Shown here: piece by piece, positions 22,901-30,760 of the stretch
Layout: every line of letters starts with the position of its first letter
How positions within the stretch are numbered: position 1 is the first letter of the stretch
Assembly: GCA_035578905.1 (NCBI GenBank)
Contig: JAQJVL010000058.1
Span: 3,229,388-3,293,387, forward strand
Length of the DNA: 64,000 nt
Reading direction: 5' to 3'
DNA from: Stictocephala bisonia
Lineage: Eukaryota > Arthropoda > Insecta > Hemiptera > Membracidae
Notes under the pieces: generated by a model
Databases searched by the model: none
The model's input: only the letters and a program-made list of their open reading frames with translations
Told to the model about the DNA's origin: nothing
Made by a program: the position numbers and the translations under genes

Positions 22901-23494
22901 AGTAGACTATTCTAAATAGTGACAGCAAAACAAGAGTGTATTTTTGGTCATGTTTTAAACAAATAAATCATCTACAATTCTATATATCTTTTACCAGATA
23001 TATTGATATTTTTCTTTCGATATTATCGTTAGATCGATATTTGTTTTGCGATATATCGATAGTTCGAATATATCGATATATTGACTATATGTAATCAAAT
23101 GACGAATACCTCTGACTTATGTGCAATCTACCAGTGCTCCGTTATTTGTGTGTTATGACAACAATTCATCTGTAACACCACTGCGCTGAGCTTTGTTTTG
23201 TTCTTTTGTTTGCAGAATGACTCGTTCCTAGTGGTGGCGCGGTTCGACCTCAACAAGACGTGGCGTGAGCTGGTCATCGCCATCGTGGTGCCCAGCTCAC
23301 TGTTCGTCGTGTCGTTTGTGGCCCTAGTTGTGATCGCTCACTCGGTCAAGGTTGGCGACGACGCCAAGATGCGATGCCAGCTGTGCTCCAACGAGCTTCC
23401 CCAGGAGTCCTCCGTGTGCCCTGAGGCCGACGATCCGGCGTCGGAGGGGTTGACTGCTCTGGAGCTAAGGGCCAACCCCCCTCCACCTACTTAA
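1897..23494 (+). CDS. Teh: TipE/TEH-family voltage-gated sodium channel auxiliary subunit, complete gene (six coding exons)
   Basis: Joined CDS 1897-1977, 6039-6317, 13316-13518, 18622-18882, 21848-22142, 23216-23494 is 1398 nt, 465 residues plus TAA, and the phases match at all five junctions (0, 0, 2, 2, 0). Known for the family: two-pass membrane proteins of insect neurons that associate with the Para sodium channel and modulate its expression and gating. Seen here: a short basic cytoplasmic N-terminus, TM1 at about residues 28-47, a large Cys-rich extracellular loop with many N-X-S/T sequons, the family-like FPCFYNK stretch before TM2 (about 392-415), and a cytoplasmic tail of about 50 residues. 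The exons are GC-rich against AT-rich introns. From memory the TEH1-type members look closest, but the exact paralogue is not certain. Exons 1 and 3 each have a tandem array running into their 5' end. Confidence 0.9.
1978..3597. other. Intron 1, first part: no recognised feature
   Basis: AT-rich intron sequence. A purine-rich GAGA-like stretch lies at about 2290-2360. No coding similarity, RNA gene or clear repeat boundary was seen. Confidence 0.6.
3598..3798. repeat. Short foldback element with identical 86-bp arms
   Basis: 3598-3683 and 3713-3798 read as exact reverse complements, with a 29-bp centre that itself contains the small palindrome TTTCGGTTCACCGAAA. A diverged partial copy (centre plus right arm) occurs at about 20411-20490, so this is a dispersed family. 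Near-perfect arms suggest recent insertion or arm homogenisation. Confidence 0.9.
4063..4790 (-). pseudogene. Decayed non-LTR retrotransposon reverse transcriptase fragment
   Basis: On the minus strand, 4410 down to 4063 gives 115 residues resembling the region C-terminal to the RT catalytic core in Jockey/CR1-like LINEs (LRSLYHALIQSRL, then WGG). Just upstream (about 4720-4440), broken by stops and frame changes, come EVNVKKTKYINFG and FKYLGIILDENLNWEKH, the usual KTK...FLGV..D..L.W order of RT thumb regions. The catalytic core is absent. The fragment lies antisense in TEH intron 1. Confidence 0.75.
5021..5996. repeat. Large palindrome (foldback), arms about 480 bp
   Basis: The sequence from about 5021 to 5500 returns as a reverse complement from about 5510 to 5996. 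For example, AATTATGTGCACCTGAGTTT at about 5030 matches the reverse complement of 5965-5985, and the stretch around 5395-5450 pairs with 5535-5600. Arms differ by scattered substitutions and small indels. There is no credible coding content; the open frames at 5063-5580 are arm sequence. The right end lies only about 40 bp from the exon-2 acceptor (6038), so the branch-point region of intron 1 abuts the palindrome. Confidence 0.88.
6039..6317 (+). CDS. Teh: TEH exon 2: TM1 and first part of extracellular loop
   Basis: Acceptor GTCGACAG|TT and donor CCG|GTAAGT; 93 codons, phase 0 at both ends. The first 20 residues (LTIVLSCVALVYLTVAVYLP) are TM1, followed by a Cys-rich ectodomain segment with CDWASCGEWCL and N-glycosylation sequons NTS and NGT. 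GC content is far above the flanking intron. The antisense reading frame over the same interval (6006-6344) is a shadow. Confidence 0.93.
6318..7109. other. Intron 2, first part: no recognised feature
   Basis: AT-rich non-coding sequence. A small GGGGAA/TTCCCC inverted pair lies around 6684-6718 (CCCCTCGTGGGCACATTTCT to GTGAGGGGAAC). No coding or repeat-family assignment was made. Confidence 0.55.
7110..7335 (+). repeat. SINE family A copy, degenerate
   Basis: Shares the ordered blocks TTGTGGAGAT, GGTATCAGACTTGTCAA, CTGAAAATCAGAC and GTCCCTTAGTT with the better copies at 30325-30760, 41190-41910 and 19670-20075. It is diverged and partly deleted. Confidence 0.6.
7780..8306. mobile_element. 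hAT-type MITE with GATATATCGATA-rich ends
   Basis: The terminal inverted repeat TAGGGATGGCAA at the left matches TTTGCCATCCCTA at the right. Candidate 8-bp target duplications are GTTACATT (7772-7779) and GTTACGCT (8307-8314), 6 of 8 identical. Subterminal regions (7795-7910 and 8218-8285) are packed with ATATCGATA motifs, which form further inverted repeats. There is no transposase ORF in 527 bp, so it is non-autonomous. TAGGGATGGC-type ends and 8-bp duplications are typical of hAT elements. A second, less complete copy lies at 22600-23090. Confidence 0.8.
8690..9035 (-). repeat. SINE family A copy, reverse orientation
   Basis: The reverse complement carries the family blocks in order: CACTAGTGGCGCAGTGCTGTA, GTAGCCCAGCTACTTGGGAACA, GCTCGGTCCTCTTAATACCGAC, then the GTCCCTTAGTTGCC block. 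The 75-residue minus-strand reading frame here is repeat sequence, not a gene. Confidence 0.75.
9036..10059. other. Intron 2, region before the 127-bp array: no recognised feature
   Basis: AT-rich. A short block around 9840-9960 is less AT-rich but I could not assign it. No supported coding sequence. Confidence 0.5.
10060..13428 (+). repeat. 127-bp tandem array carrying the exon-3 acceptor and 5' exon
   Basis: Period is exactly 127 bp. The acceptor TTCCAG|G recurs at exon starts 10141, 10268, 10395 and so on to 13316, which is 26 copies with no length change. Each unit holds about 80 bp matching the real exon-3 5' half (codons for DPSVLHKYNC...CSLGHCANMS) and a polypyrimidine acceptor. Variants (GHC/GLC/GHR; YVPG/CFPG/YFPG; DKE/DKV) are distributed among units, and the rare ACATATCACAACCG...TTATTTTCCAG variant occurs twice, 1524 bp (12 units) apart. 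Since 127 mod 3 is 1, reading from any copy into the next hits TAA within about 40 codons, except in two early units (10268, 10395) where the same stop is TAG. Confidence 0.97.
13316..13518 (+). CDS. Teh: TEH exon 3: extracellular loop (last copy of the 127-bp array plus unique 3' part)
   Basis: Acceptor TGTTCCAG|GCA and donor CCAG|GTATGT; 67 codons plus 2 nt. Encodes ADPSVLHKYNCNEDK, then a Cys-rich CSLGHCANMS segment, then a unique end (LFLCHYKADG to VCYKS) with the split Arg codon completed by exon 4. Sequons NCS and NMS are present. Only this terminal copy has the unique 3' part, so it is the only one of 26 acceptors that yields the full exon in frame. An internal AAG|GTGTGT at 13360/13361 could act as an alternative donor. 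Confidence 0.9.
13519..14340. other. Intron 3, first part: no recognised feature
   Basis: AT-rich intron sequence with one TGATGACGTAA motif at about 14086, a CRE-like match of unknown meaning. No coding support. Confidence 0.5.
14340..14455 (-). repeat. Dispersed repeat family B, copy 1
   Basis: The reverse complement reads GTGAGGCCCGCAACGACAGC, GGTTTATACTGCATTA and a TAGCGCTCCATAATGGACCAC-like block, matching copies at 28165-28320 and 60177-60320 in the same order. Non-coding, family unknown. Confidence 0.65.
14456..16087. other. Intron 3, middle: no supported feature
   Basis: Open frames at 14746-15015 (-), 14901-15098 (+) and 15539-15733 (-) show no recognisable domain or codon bias. 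Several CAGCTGTTGAAAA/GTAAACAATG-like words recur between 15010 and 15215, suggesting decayed repeat sequence. Confidence 0.5.
16088..16891 (+). pseudogene. 5'-truncated non-LTR retrotransposon, RT C-terminal part
   Basis: One open frame of 267 codons from just after TAG (16085-16087) to TAA (16889-16891). It shows the LINE RT post-catalytic order: LHKWFSANKLKLNISKTNFI, then VKFLGVHIDERLNWNIHVDQV, then LRTVYFSHAESIMRYRIIFWG, LQKWCVRAIAG, and LFCELRILSLAGLIGYEACI. The catalytic YxDD and the endonuclease are missing, so it is a truncated insertion with an intact remnant frame. The 3' tail (about 16985-17010) is a GAATAATGAATAATGA simple repeat, as in Jockey/CR1-type elements that end in short microsatellites. 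The intact frame implies recent insertion in TEH intron 3. Confidence 0.88.
17094..17150. repeat. Degenerate CCTAA (insect telomere-like) tract
   Basis: Several CCTAA/CCTAAC words in about 57 bp, interrupted by CTGACC and CATAACC variants; reverse complement GGTTAGGTTA. A second such stretch (GGTTAAGTTAGGTTTGG...) is at about 21015-21065. TTAGG is the usual insect telomere repeat, but short interstitial tracts like this are common in insect genomes. Confidence 0.55.
17151..18621. other. Intron 3, last part: no recognised feature
   Basis: Mostly AT-rich. The more GC-rich block 18190-18310 holds a 79-codon minus-strand open frame (18124-18363) without recognisable similarity. The acceptor for exon 4 is GTTACAG|G at 18621/18622. 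Confidence 0.5.
18622..18882 (+). CDS. Teh: TEH exon 4: extracellular loop
   Basis: Acceptor TGTTACAG|GTGC and donor CTCAG|GTGAGC. The first G completes an Arg codon split after exon 3, and the last AG is completed to AGT (Ser) by exon 5. Encodes CTKIKSMRTFYCERYCPKI, a sequon NTT, and then a Pro/Glu/Gly-rich stretch (EARGAEPGSPIPPSEVWRSE) that looks like a flexible insertion before ASCHTVSRHP. GC-rich relative to the intron. Confidence 0.9.
19027..19595. repeat. Palindrome (foldback), arms about 255 bp
   Basis: TCTGGAACCCCTTAATATTT at the left matches the reverse complement of AAATATTAAGGGGGTTCCAGA at the right. Inner blocks also pair: GACGTCCTGTGGAAGAAATC with GATTTCATCCACAGGACGTC, and GTTAGAGGAACACATTG with AATGTGTTCCTCTAAC. 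The centre is near 19300. Small indels separate the arms. Non-coding, within TEH intron 4. Confidence 0.88.
19670..20075 (+). repeat. SINE family A copy with 3' tail
   Basis: Begins in the block CACTAGTGGCGCATCGCTGT, contains GTTGTGGAGATTGTAGGCGA-like, GAGTATCAGGCTTGTCA and CTGAAAATCAGACC blocks, and ends in the 3' signature TAAGATCGGCGTCTTAATAA. The tail block CGATCGGCGTCTTA with an (AAAT)n end is shared with 39405-39690 and 45243-45300. Confidence 0.75.
20120..20370 (-). repeat. tRNA-derived SINE (putative)
   Basis: On the minus strand, TGGGTCACGCAGTCAGTATA followed by CCGGTCCGGGTTCGATTACC has tRNA-like spacing, with an excellent B-box (GGTTCGATTAC) and a weak A-box. It is followed by a GC-richer body (CCCGTCGGGGTAAAAGTCCC, a hairpin). 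The CACCCACT-type simple repeats at 20330-20395 lie at its 5' side. The 80-codon open frame here is incidental. Confidence 0.55.
20411..20492. repeat. Partial copy of the 3598-3798 foldback
   Basis: Contains GGTTCACCAAAATCGATCAC, AATATTTTG, ATAATAAATTTGTGTTATGTG and ACGTTC in the same order as the centre and right arm of 3690-3798. Confidence 0.7.
20493..21847. other. Intron 4, last part: no supported gene
   Basis: AT-rich with a GGTTA-rich stretch at 21015-21065. A block at about 21440-21490 (GGGGTTCACACGAATAGCGTGCAG) resembles a decayed copy of the Helitron-like 3' ends at 44350-44382. No exon-like sequence was found. The acceptor for exon 5 is CTTTCAG at 21841-21847. Confidence 0.5.
21848..22142 (+). 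CDS. Teh: TEH exon 5: extracellular loop preceding TM2
   Basis: Acceptor GACTTTCAG|T completes Ser (AG|T), then ATDCINGTLLER, NFTVYRHLVE, LTIYNMSRLYINLEGCVNTL, GECRQFL and AQSRFPCFYNK; 98 codons, phase 0 end. Sequons NGT, NFT, NMS and NFT are present. The chosen donor AAG|GTTACA is weak, but it joins FPCFYNK directly to NDSFLVV of exon 6, as the TipE-family alignment expects. A stronger in-frame donor AAAG|GTAAAA lies 69 nt downstream (22211/22212) and would add 23 residues. Confidence 0.88.
22600..23090. repeat. Second, incomplete copy of the GATATATCGATA hAT MITE
   Basis: Shares TATATCACATCACTAAAT, GACGTTATTCTCTCTCCTCA and TTAAATTGCCTCTTATGCGT with 7900-7990, and TTTCTTTCGATATTATCGTTAGATCGATATTTG-type sequence with 8230-8270. 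The terminal TAGGGATGGCAA is not seen, so both ends appear eroded. Lies in TEH intron 5. Confidence 0.75.
23216..23494 (+). CDS. Teh: TEH exon 6: TM2 and cytoplasmic tail
   Basis: Acceptor TTTGTTTGCAG|AAT, stop TAA at 23492-23494; 92 codons, phase 0. Encodes NDSFLVVARFDLNKTWRE, then a hydrophobic segment of about 24 residues (ELVIAIVVPSSLFVVSFVAL onwards) as TM2, then HSVKVGDDAKMRCQLC and an acidic/Pro tail ending NPPPPT. The two CxxC-like Cys plus a third Cys (VCPE) are visible in the tail. This exon fixes the C-terminus of the gene. Confidence 0.93.
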   Translation, partial: NDSFLVVARFDLNKTWRELVIAIVVPSSLFVVSFVALVVIAHSVKVGDDAKMRCQLCSNELPQESSVCPEADDPASEGLTALELRANPPPPT

Positions 23495-24400
23495 AGCTTT
23501 TATCACTGCTCTACATTGGAAATGTTTGTCTATAGATTTAGTGTATCAGTGTAGTACAGTTATTTTGTTTTAAAACTTATACAAAATGCATAGAAACAGT
23601 TTTCATTTATTTAGATGACTATTTTATATATTCCAGCCTTAACTAAAAGTCGTATTTGCATTTACCATACTGAACAATCAGAAAGATCTAACTTTTATAT
23701 ACTTTTGCAAATTTGTAAATATATTACTAAACAGTGTCTTAATCCGATGTTTTAAATTTTCTCATTGTAAAGTTGAAACAGTGTTAATATAATCCTATGT
23801 TAATGATTGCTATTCAGCCTGTATTTAAGTTAATAAGTTAACTCATTAAGACCTTCGAGAAAATTTGTTTTGTCTATTTGACAGTATTTTATAAATCAAA
23901 ACCTTGTGATTTTTTTATGTAAGTCACTCCTAAATTGCCATATAAATACTGTACATACAACAAGTTTTTTAAATTATGTTTTAAGAATGTTATAGCAATA
24001 TAAAAATTTCTCTAAAATATTTTGTCCTTTTCCAAACAGGTAAATCAAGCTAAATTTATACTTTATCAAGCAAAGCCATCATAAATGGTTAGAAATCAGA
24101 CAGTAATTTTATTTAATTTAGTTACATATTGTAAGAAATAACTCTCACAAAGGCAATTTTTGTCTAAAGTTGAGAGTGAGTCATCTAATTTCAAAACACA
24201 ACAGTGTACATACAAACTATAATACAAAACAAAAAATAATTAATTAATTAGTGTATGCAAGGTTTCATAGCTTGTTCATTTAACATTTGAAATGGATCAG
24301 CTGATTGTACCATGAGGTTCCAGCTGTAAGCATGTGAAACATTTGACATAAATCAAATGTTTTGTGTAATAATAAAGACGTAGCCATGAAAAATCTTTTG
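23495..24400 (+). promoter_or_regulatory. TEH 3' untranslated region with candidate polyadenylation signal
   Basis: AT-rich, no ORF, many ATTTA-like words. The first well-placed AATAAA is at 24371-24376, giving a 3'UTR of about 0.9 kb. End not proven. Confidence 0.4.
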
Positions 24401-25520
24401 AGTTAATTTCTTGTCAATGTTGAATTAAATCTAAAAGTTATACTAAATTTATTAAATGTGATATAAAATCTATAATTATGAAATATTTCCTTTGTAATTA
24501 GTTTTACTTTATTATTTGACTATATAAGATCATCAAAAGGCAATTACACTACAGTATTTAATTCAATGCAATTATCAAATTACATCCAAGGCTACCGGAC
24601 ATCTTGAATTTAAAAGGATGGTCCCACATTTTACCAATACATCCTCCATTCCAGGATTGACAAATATTGGCTGTTTGTTCCATAATTTACTTACCTTGAC
24701 AACTGAAATAAAAATTAATTTACAAATACAATAGCTACTTACAGACGTTGAATTAAAATGACAGCACTGACAGATTCAACAGCTGATGTAATCCCGTATT
24801 GCGGACAGTAGACTACCGATATACTCCTTACCACTACTGTAAAGGATATTGGAATTCTTTACAACATACATTGATATCAAATCTGAATATTTACATTGTA
24901 TTTTACAACGAAAATAATAAATTAACAACGGCATAAAAGAACACTTTCATAATTTTTTATTCAACTCAAAACTATAACTTATTGTTTCAAACATTTTAGC
25001 TTCAACATTTTCAACATTACTTACCGAACTTTCTTCCATAAAGGTTCCCTTTACCCTGACTTTCCAATTGTCTTTAGATGACCGAGGTATTGGTAACCCT
25101 TTTCACTTGATGGCTTTCAACTGAAACTAAAACAGCTGATTTAAGGTATTATTGTTTAGAGGTTATGTATGATAACTCCTTACATATAAATTTTCTATAT
25201 ATCTAAAGGTTACTTGCTGAAACTGTCCTTCTTGCATATTGACTGTTAAATATTTTATAAATCACTTATAAATATCTACTGTGGATCAATTTTGTATCTA
25301 TATAACAACCAAACAACAAAAGAAACTAGTGTTCGGCTTAATGAGCTTAAATATTTTTTATGTTAACAGTGTCTTATTAAGGGCCCATTGTACTTTTAAA
25401 CTCTATGTTAAATGTAACAGATCGCTATTGCAAAAAAATTCACAATGACTTTGTTATACTGTATCATTGAACTATATCCATTCACAATGTCTATCCGTCC
25501 ATTATGTAGTCACTAGCAGA

Positions 25521-25564
<44 letters not shown>

Positions 25565-25860
25565 ACATATATTAGACACAGTATTAACTTAAAGTGAATC
25601 TTAAGTTTTATAAGTATTATAAATAACTGATACCAAATAAAAATAACAATACTTGATTCAACTATTTTGTATCTAAAGGAATTATAGCAAAATTAAATAT
25701 ACATTCTTATATTTTCTTATTTTATAACAACTATAATGAATTTAGACTAAAAAGTTTAATTATTATATTTAGAGTGTATCAAAAAATAAACCCAGTAAAT
25801 GATTGAGGAGGTCAATGGCAATGTTGAAAATTCAGCCCCTCTTGATTGCTCCTTGGGCAA
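24401..25860. other. Intergenic AT-rich region: no supported gene
   Basis: Contains a (TA)n microsatellite at about 25526-25557. On the minus strand there are two good GTAAGT donor motifs (25024-25019 and 24690-24685), discussed under findings, but no convincing ORF. Confidence 0.5.
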
Positions 25861-25886
25861 TGAAACCTTGTGAGGCTTTAGTGTCC

Positions 25887-26062
25887 CAAACACACTTTGT
25901 GTTGGGAGTTACTAGTGCCGCATACACACTTTGTGTTGGGAGTTACTAGTGTCGCATACACACTTTGTGTTGGGAGTTACTAGTGCCGCATACACACTTT
26001 GTGTTGGGAGTTACTAGTGTCGCATACACACTTTGTGTTGGGAGATGTGCTAGTGTCGCACC
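25887..26062. repeat. 34-bp tandem repeat, about five copies
   Basis: CACACTTTGTGTTGGGAGTT recurs at 25891, 25925, 25959, 25993 and 26027 with an alternating TGCCGC/TGTCGC variant, then decays. The alternation implies a 68-bp dimer as a duplication unit. Confidence 0.9.
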
Positions 26063-26784
26063 CATTGTGTACAATGGCACTATTGGTCGTATACGCATGT
26101 TGTTCTGGGTACACTAGTGTTTGATATGTTTGATCAGCACTGAAACGGGCTAAATTTTCATCATAAGGCTGACCTCCTTATTTTTATATTCATAGGTAAT
26201 ACACTAATCATAGTATTGTAAAGGTTACAGACAAATCCTGTCAGATCAATTACTCTAACCTAATCAACTGAATCAAAATTGCAAATCATAAAAAAACTGA
26301 CTGTCAATTAAATTAGAATAAGAATATGTAGTCCCACTTTGAAGTGTAAAACAGAGTGTGCAATACAATTATCTAATTTGTCATGAACCAAATGGGTTTC
26401 AATCAGAAGAATACAAATTTTAACCTGATTGTGGGTTAAAGTTTACCAGATAGGGATTAAAATTGACCCAGTCCGATTGTCAACTGCACTCATCCCTTTG
26501 CTTTTTCTCTGTAATTGGAACTAGGAGTCAAATACTCTAAAAGAAAAAAGTAATTTATTTTATATATTTGAAAAAGTTACCATTATTATATATTTCAAAC
26601 ACAAATTATTTGACAGATACTCTTAAAGTAAGTGCCTTGCAGAACTAAGTGAAATTGAAATTGTAAAATTGAATAACCTAAAAAGGTATATGGGGTAGAA
26701 ACAGTAAATAAATATGCTAACTGATTTTTAAAATATGCAAGTTATAAAATAAAATAGAATGATGATACCAATTTTTTATTAGAG

Positions 26785-27755
26785 TATATGTGAAGTACAG
26801 TTAGTAGTGGTCCAGAAGTAGAAGTAGAGCAATGTGATGTTTAATGTAAAATGATCATCCCTCTGGGTATGTGATGTACATTGAGTAGTGGTCCAGAAGT
26901 AGAAGTAGAGCAATGTGATGTTTATTGTAAAATGATCATCCCTCTGGGTATGTGATGTACATTGAGCTGTGGTCCAGAAGTCTTTGAAAGGCTAGTATGA
27001 TGCTTGATTTAAAATAATCCATCCCTCTGAGTATGTGATGTACAGTGAGTGAGCTGTGGTCCAGAAGTCTTTGAAAGGCTAGTATGATGCTTGATTTAAA
27101 ATAATCCATCCCTCTGAGTATGTGATGTACAGTGAGCTGTGGTCCAGAAGTCTTTGAAAGGCTAGTATGATGCTTGATTTAAAATAATCCATCCCTCTGA
27201 GTATGTGATGTACAATGAGTAGTGGTCCAGAAGTCTTTGAAAGGCTAGTATGATGCTTGATTTTAAATAATCCATCCCTCTGAGTATGTGATGTACAATG
27301 AGTAGTGGTCCAGAAGTCTTTGAAAGGCTAGTATGATGCTTGATTTAAAATAATCCATCCCTCTGAGTATGTGATGTACAATGAGTAGTGGTCCAGAAGT
27401 CTTTGAAAGGCTAGTATGATGCTTGATTTTAAATAATCCATCCCTCTGAGTATGTGATGTACAATGAGAAGTAGTCCAGAAGTATTTGAAAGGCTAGTAT
27501 GATGCTTGATTTAAAATAATCCATCCCTCTGAGTATGTAATGTACAGTGAGCTGTGGTCCAGAAGTATTTGAATGACTATTGTGATGTTTAATTTAAAAT
27601 AATCCATCCCTCTGGATATATATGGTCCTGAAGTATTTGAAAAGCTAGTGTGATGCTTAATTTAAAATAATCCATCCATCTGGATGTGCGAAATTCAATG
27701 AGTAGATAAGTAGATGAAAGGCCAGTGTGATTCTTAATTTAAAATAATCCATCTG
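26785..27755. repeat. Minisatellite of about 84 bp, about eleven copies
   Basis: The unit carries GTCCAGAAGTCTTTGAAAGG, TATGATGCTTGATTTAAAAT and CATCCCTCTGAGTATGTGAT. Central copies (27000-27540) are nearly identical; the first two (26785-26960) and the last three (27540-27755) are diverged or shortened, as expected for an array that turns over from its centre. Non-coding. Confidence 0.92.
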
Positions 27756-28164
27756 TCTGCTTTATACTCAATCTGATAGTCTTGTATCTCTCACTCTCAC
27801 TAGGTCATTCTCTATGTACATCTTGATAAGCCAAGCTGACATGTAATTCATTAATTTTTATATGAATGGGGCTGCGAAAAAGTATATAGACATACAATTA
27901 ACTGTAAATGGTTGGTTAAATCTTTATTGATCAACTGTTTGAGGGTGAATGAAATGTTTATTTTTTTATGATAAGAGATCTATTCATGGGTCCTTTGAAG
28001 ACAGTTATCCTGTTCAGCACAATTAGTTCATTTTCAGTGTTCCCAAGTAGCTCCAGTGATGTCCCTCTCTCTATCTCTCTTCAACTCTCTCTAGAACAAC
28101 CTGAAGTGTGTAAAAATCTTGATTATATAACCTACAACAGATATTCCATCTAATTGTAATTTTT
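27756..28164. other. Intergenic: no supported gene
   Basis: A 61-codon plus-strand frame at 27968-28153 is Ser/Leu-rich, lacks a recognisable domain and is not called. Confidence 0.5.
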
Positions 28165-28320
28165 CTAGTGAGGCCCGCAACCATAGCTGGTTTAAACTAC
28201 ATTACATTTACGTAGAGCTACACTAGCGCTCCACAATGGATCACAAAAACAGCTGATATTATGAGGCTCAAAATGTAACATTGAATGGAAATCAATTTGT
28301 GTATAACATCAATGCTAATA
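28165..28320 (+). repeat. Dispersed repeat family B, copy 2
   Basis: GTGAGGCCCGCAACCATAGC, CTACATTACATTTACGTAGA, CACTAGCGCTCCACAATGGA and CAAAAACAGCTGAT, in the same order as 60177-60320 and the reverse complement of 14340-14455. Confidence 0.7.
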
Positions 28321-30324
28321 GCTAAGCTAACAGTATGACAGTTTGAAACCAATCACCTGTTGGTCTGTCTACAGCAAATGCATTGCCTTGGACTGTCTAT
28401 TTGTTTCAATAGTCAGTGATATTAGTTATCCTCCCAAACTGGCTTGGAAGTAAGTGAGAAATAATGTTGAAATATGTATTCTGTGGCAGTAAACTCATGT
28501 TTAGTGTTAACTAAATCATTTTTAATCATGTTATGAGAGAATGATTAACTCACGTTTCTCTTCCTTTTCAGCGTTTAATCGTGCTGTTGGTAAACAACCA
28601 TGACTACCTCCATCTGTAGAAAGAGGTGGCAATTAAAGTAGTACTCAAGTGTATAATGGGAACTCTACAAAAAACCTTGATACAGGCAAATCTTTGTTTT
28701 GTTTGGTGTAACTTGTTATGCCTTTGACCATCAGAGTAGCATGACATATGTTTTCTAGGGTATTTTTGCAATTACATACAGTTAGTAGCTTATTGGTGGC
28801 TCCAGATCATATGTTTCCTACAGTGCGATAAATTTTCATAAGCAATAATCTGACCTCAGTTGAGCATGTAGTTTGTTTGACCATTCAATGTCAACTGTTG
28901 GTAGAGGATTAAATCCTGAATTTAATTTAATCCCTTCAAAACAACAATCTTCACCTCATCAAGGGTTTAGGCATTTCAATATACCACATTCCTCGTAGTT
29001 TTGAACAGAGAGAATTCGGGGTCCTTGACTTGATTTGGTCCCTTGGAAAGAGCAATTCTAACCTAACAATTTTTGGTGATTTATATAAATATGCCAAGTT
29101 CTCTTAGTTCTGAACAGAACAACTGTTTTATCTAAACTAACTATAAAGCTATCCTCACTGATACTGGTTTCAGATTAAGATTAGTTATTTTGGTGTGATT
29201 TAAAACAGCAAGACTCTTCCCTAGGGTTGAAGTATCATATCATCACCATATTTCTTAATGTATTGGAACTTTGGTGGTTTTTTTTCAAAATATTAACTTT
29301 TCAAATTGTATTGATACTCTCCTAAATGTCTATTATAAACAAAACTACATGATATCAAACGTAACTTTAATGTTAGTGCAAACTATCAGATATACAAGTA
29401 ATATAACAACATGTATAAATAGGCTGCAATTTTGTTGCTAGGAGTTTTGACAAAGACTCAATTGAGTTGGCTTGTTTAGAATATTTCCTATTTTTCATTA
29501 ACTTTTGGATAATTAGTTCAATTTGTTGAAAAGTCCATTAAATTCTTATTCAAATGTATATGAACAGTGTTCACAGATCTAGGGTTAAAGTATAATATTA
29601 TTAGACTATTTATACGCTTAAATAGTCCCACTTTTAAATAGAATAAATTAAAATTATAAAAGTATGTCAGCAATATAATCATAGAATTGTTTTTTATATG
29701 TTATACCAACTAGAAGCGATAAATAGAGAATTTCTAACTATTTTCTTGAACAAAATAGTTTTTTTCAAATAAGAAAATATATTTCAAACTAAGTGTCATA
29801 TTTTTATAAAATTTAATTGATGACTAAATACTCTATTTCATAATATTGTAGAGTTATTTCCTACAATTTGCAATAACGATCTGTGTCTTGATATTATTTC
29901 ACTGTAGCTAATTTTGTATGAATAGTCTGTAAGTCAGTTAGAATTTCATTTGATCTTAAAGAGCCTAATTAATTAGTCTGAAAAAGTAAATGGCTGAAGT
30001 GTTTAACTGTGCAACTTGCAAGTGGTGCTTAAAATACAGTAGATCATGTGAATGGTCTAGAATTAGCGATGTGATGAGAGTTGTTAACACTTATATTTAA
30101 AGATGTTTATGAAAGTTAAAAAACAGTTATTATTGTATTCTAATTAATAGTAATATGTTTTGGTATTGTACATTTAAGACTGTAAGATATGCTAAATAAA
30201 TAACTGTGCATAACATATGTATGTTTGTAGACTTTAATCATTACCTCATTCCAAGCACTACAACATATACTAACTTGTTACTATGATCAGGATTCAGGTA
30301 CATGAGTTAAGAATATTCTTGAAC
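28321..30324. other. Intergenic AT-rich region: nothing recognised
   Basis: No coding frame, RNA gene or bounded repeat could be supported. Confidence 0.5.
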
Positions 30325-30760
30325 TCAGGTTGGCCACTAGTGTCACAGTGCTGTAACTGAGCTACTTGAGGACAAAGTGTTGTGGAGATTGTAGGCGATA
30401 GGTTCTATGCTCGGTCCTCTTAATACCGATATGGTGTCCACTTAATAGTTGCCATCGGTGTAGACCCTACTAGAAAAGTCTGACATGTCAGTGTTGGGTG
30501 GTGGTCAGTGTCCAGATGTTGTTTAGGGGAGAGAACTAGGTATCATGCTTATCAATTAGCTGAAAATCCGACCAATACTACGTGACTCAGACTCTACATT
30601 TACCTGTATGTCCCTTACTTTCCCTAGGCTATTGGCTGTTGATAAATGCACCCTTTCTGACCATAAGTCAAGCTCAGTTAGTAACCAGACTACACAGGTC
30701 ATCCACACTCATGTAAATAATTCATATTCACATTAAAATATTTTAATTTTATCTGGTATT
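30325..30760 (+). repeat. SINE family A copy, long
   Basis: One of the best-preserved copies: CACTAGTGTCACAGTGCTGT, GTGTTGTGGAGATTGTAGGC, GCTCGGTCCTCTTAATACCG, ATCAATTAGCTGAAAATCCG, TGTCCCTTACTTTCCC and a 3' block CACTCATGTAAATAATTCAT. Used here as the reference copy for the family. Confidence 0.8.
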
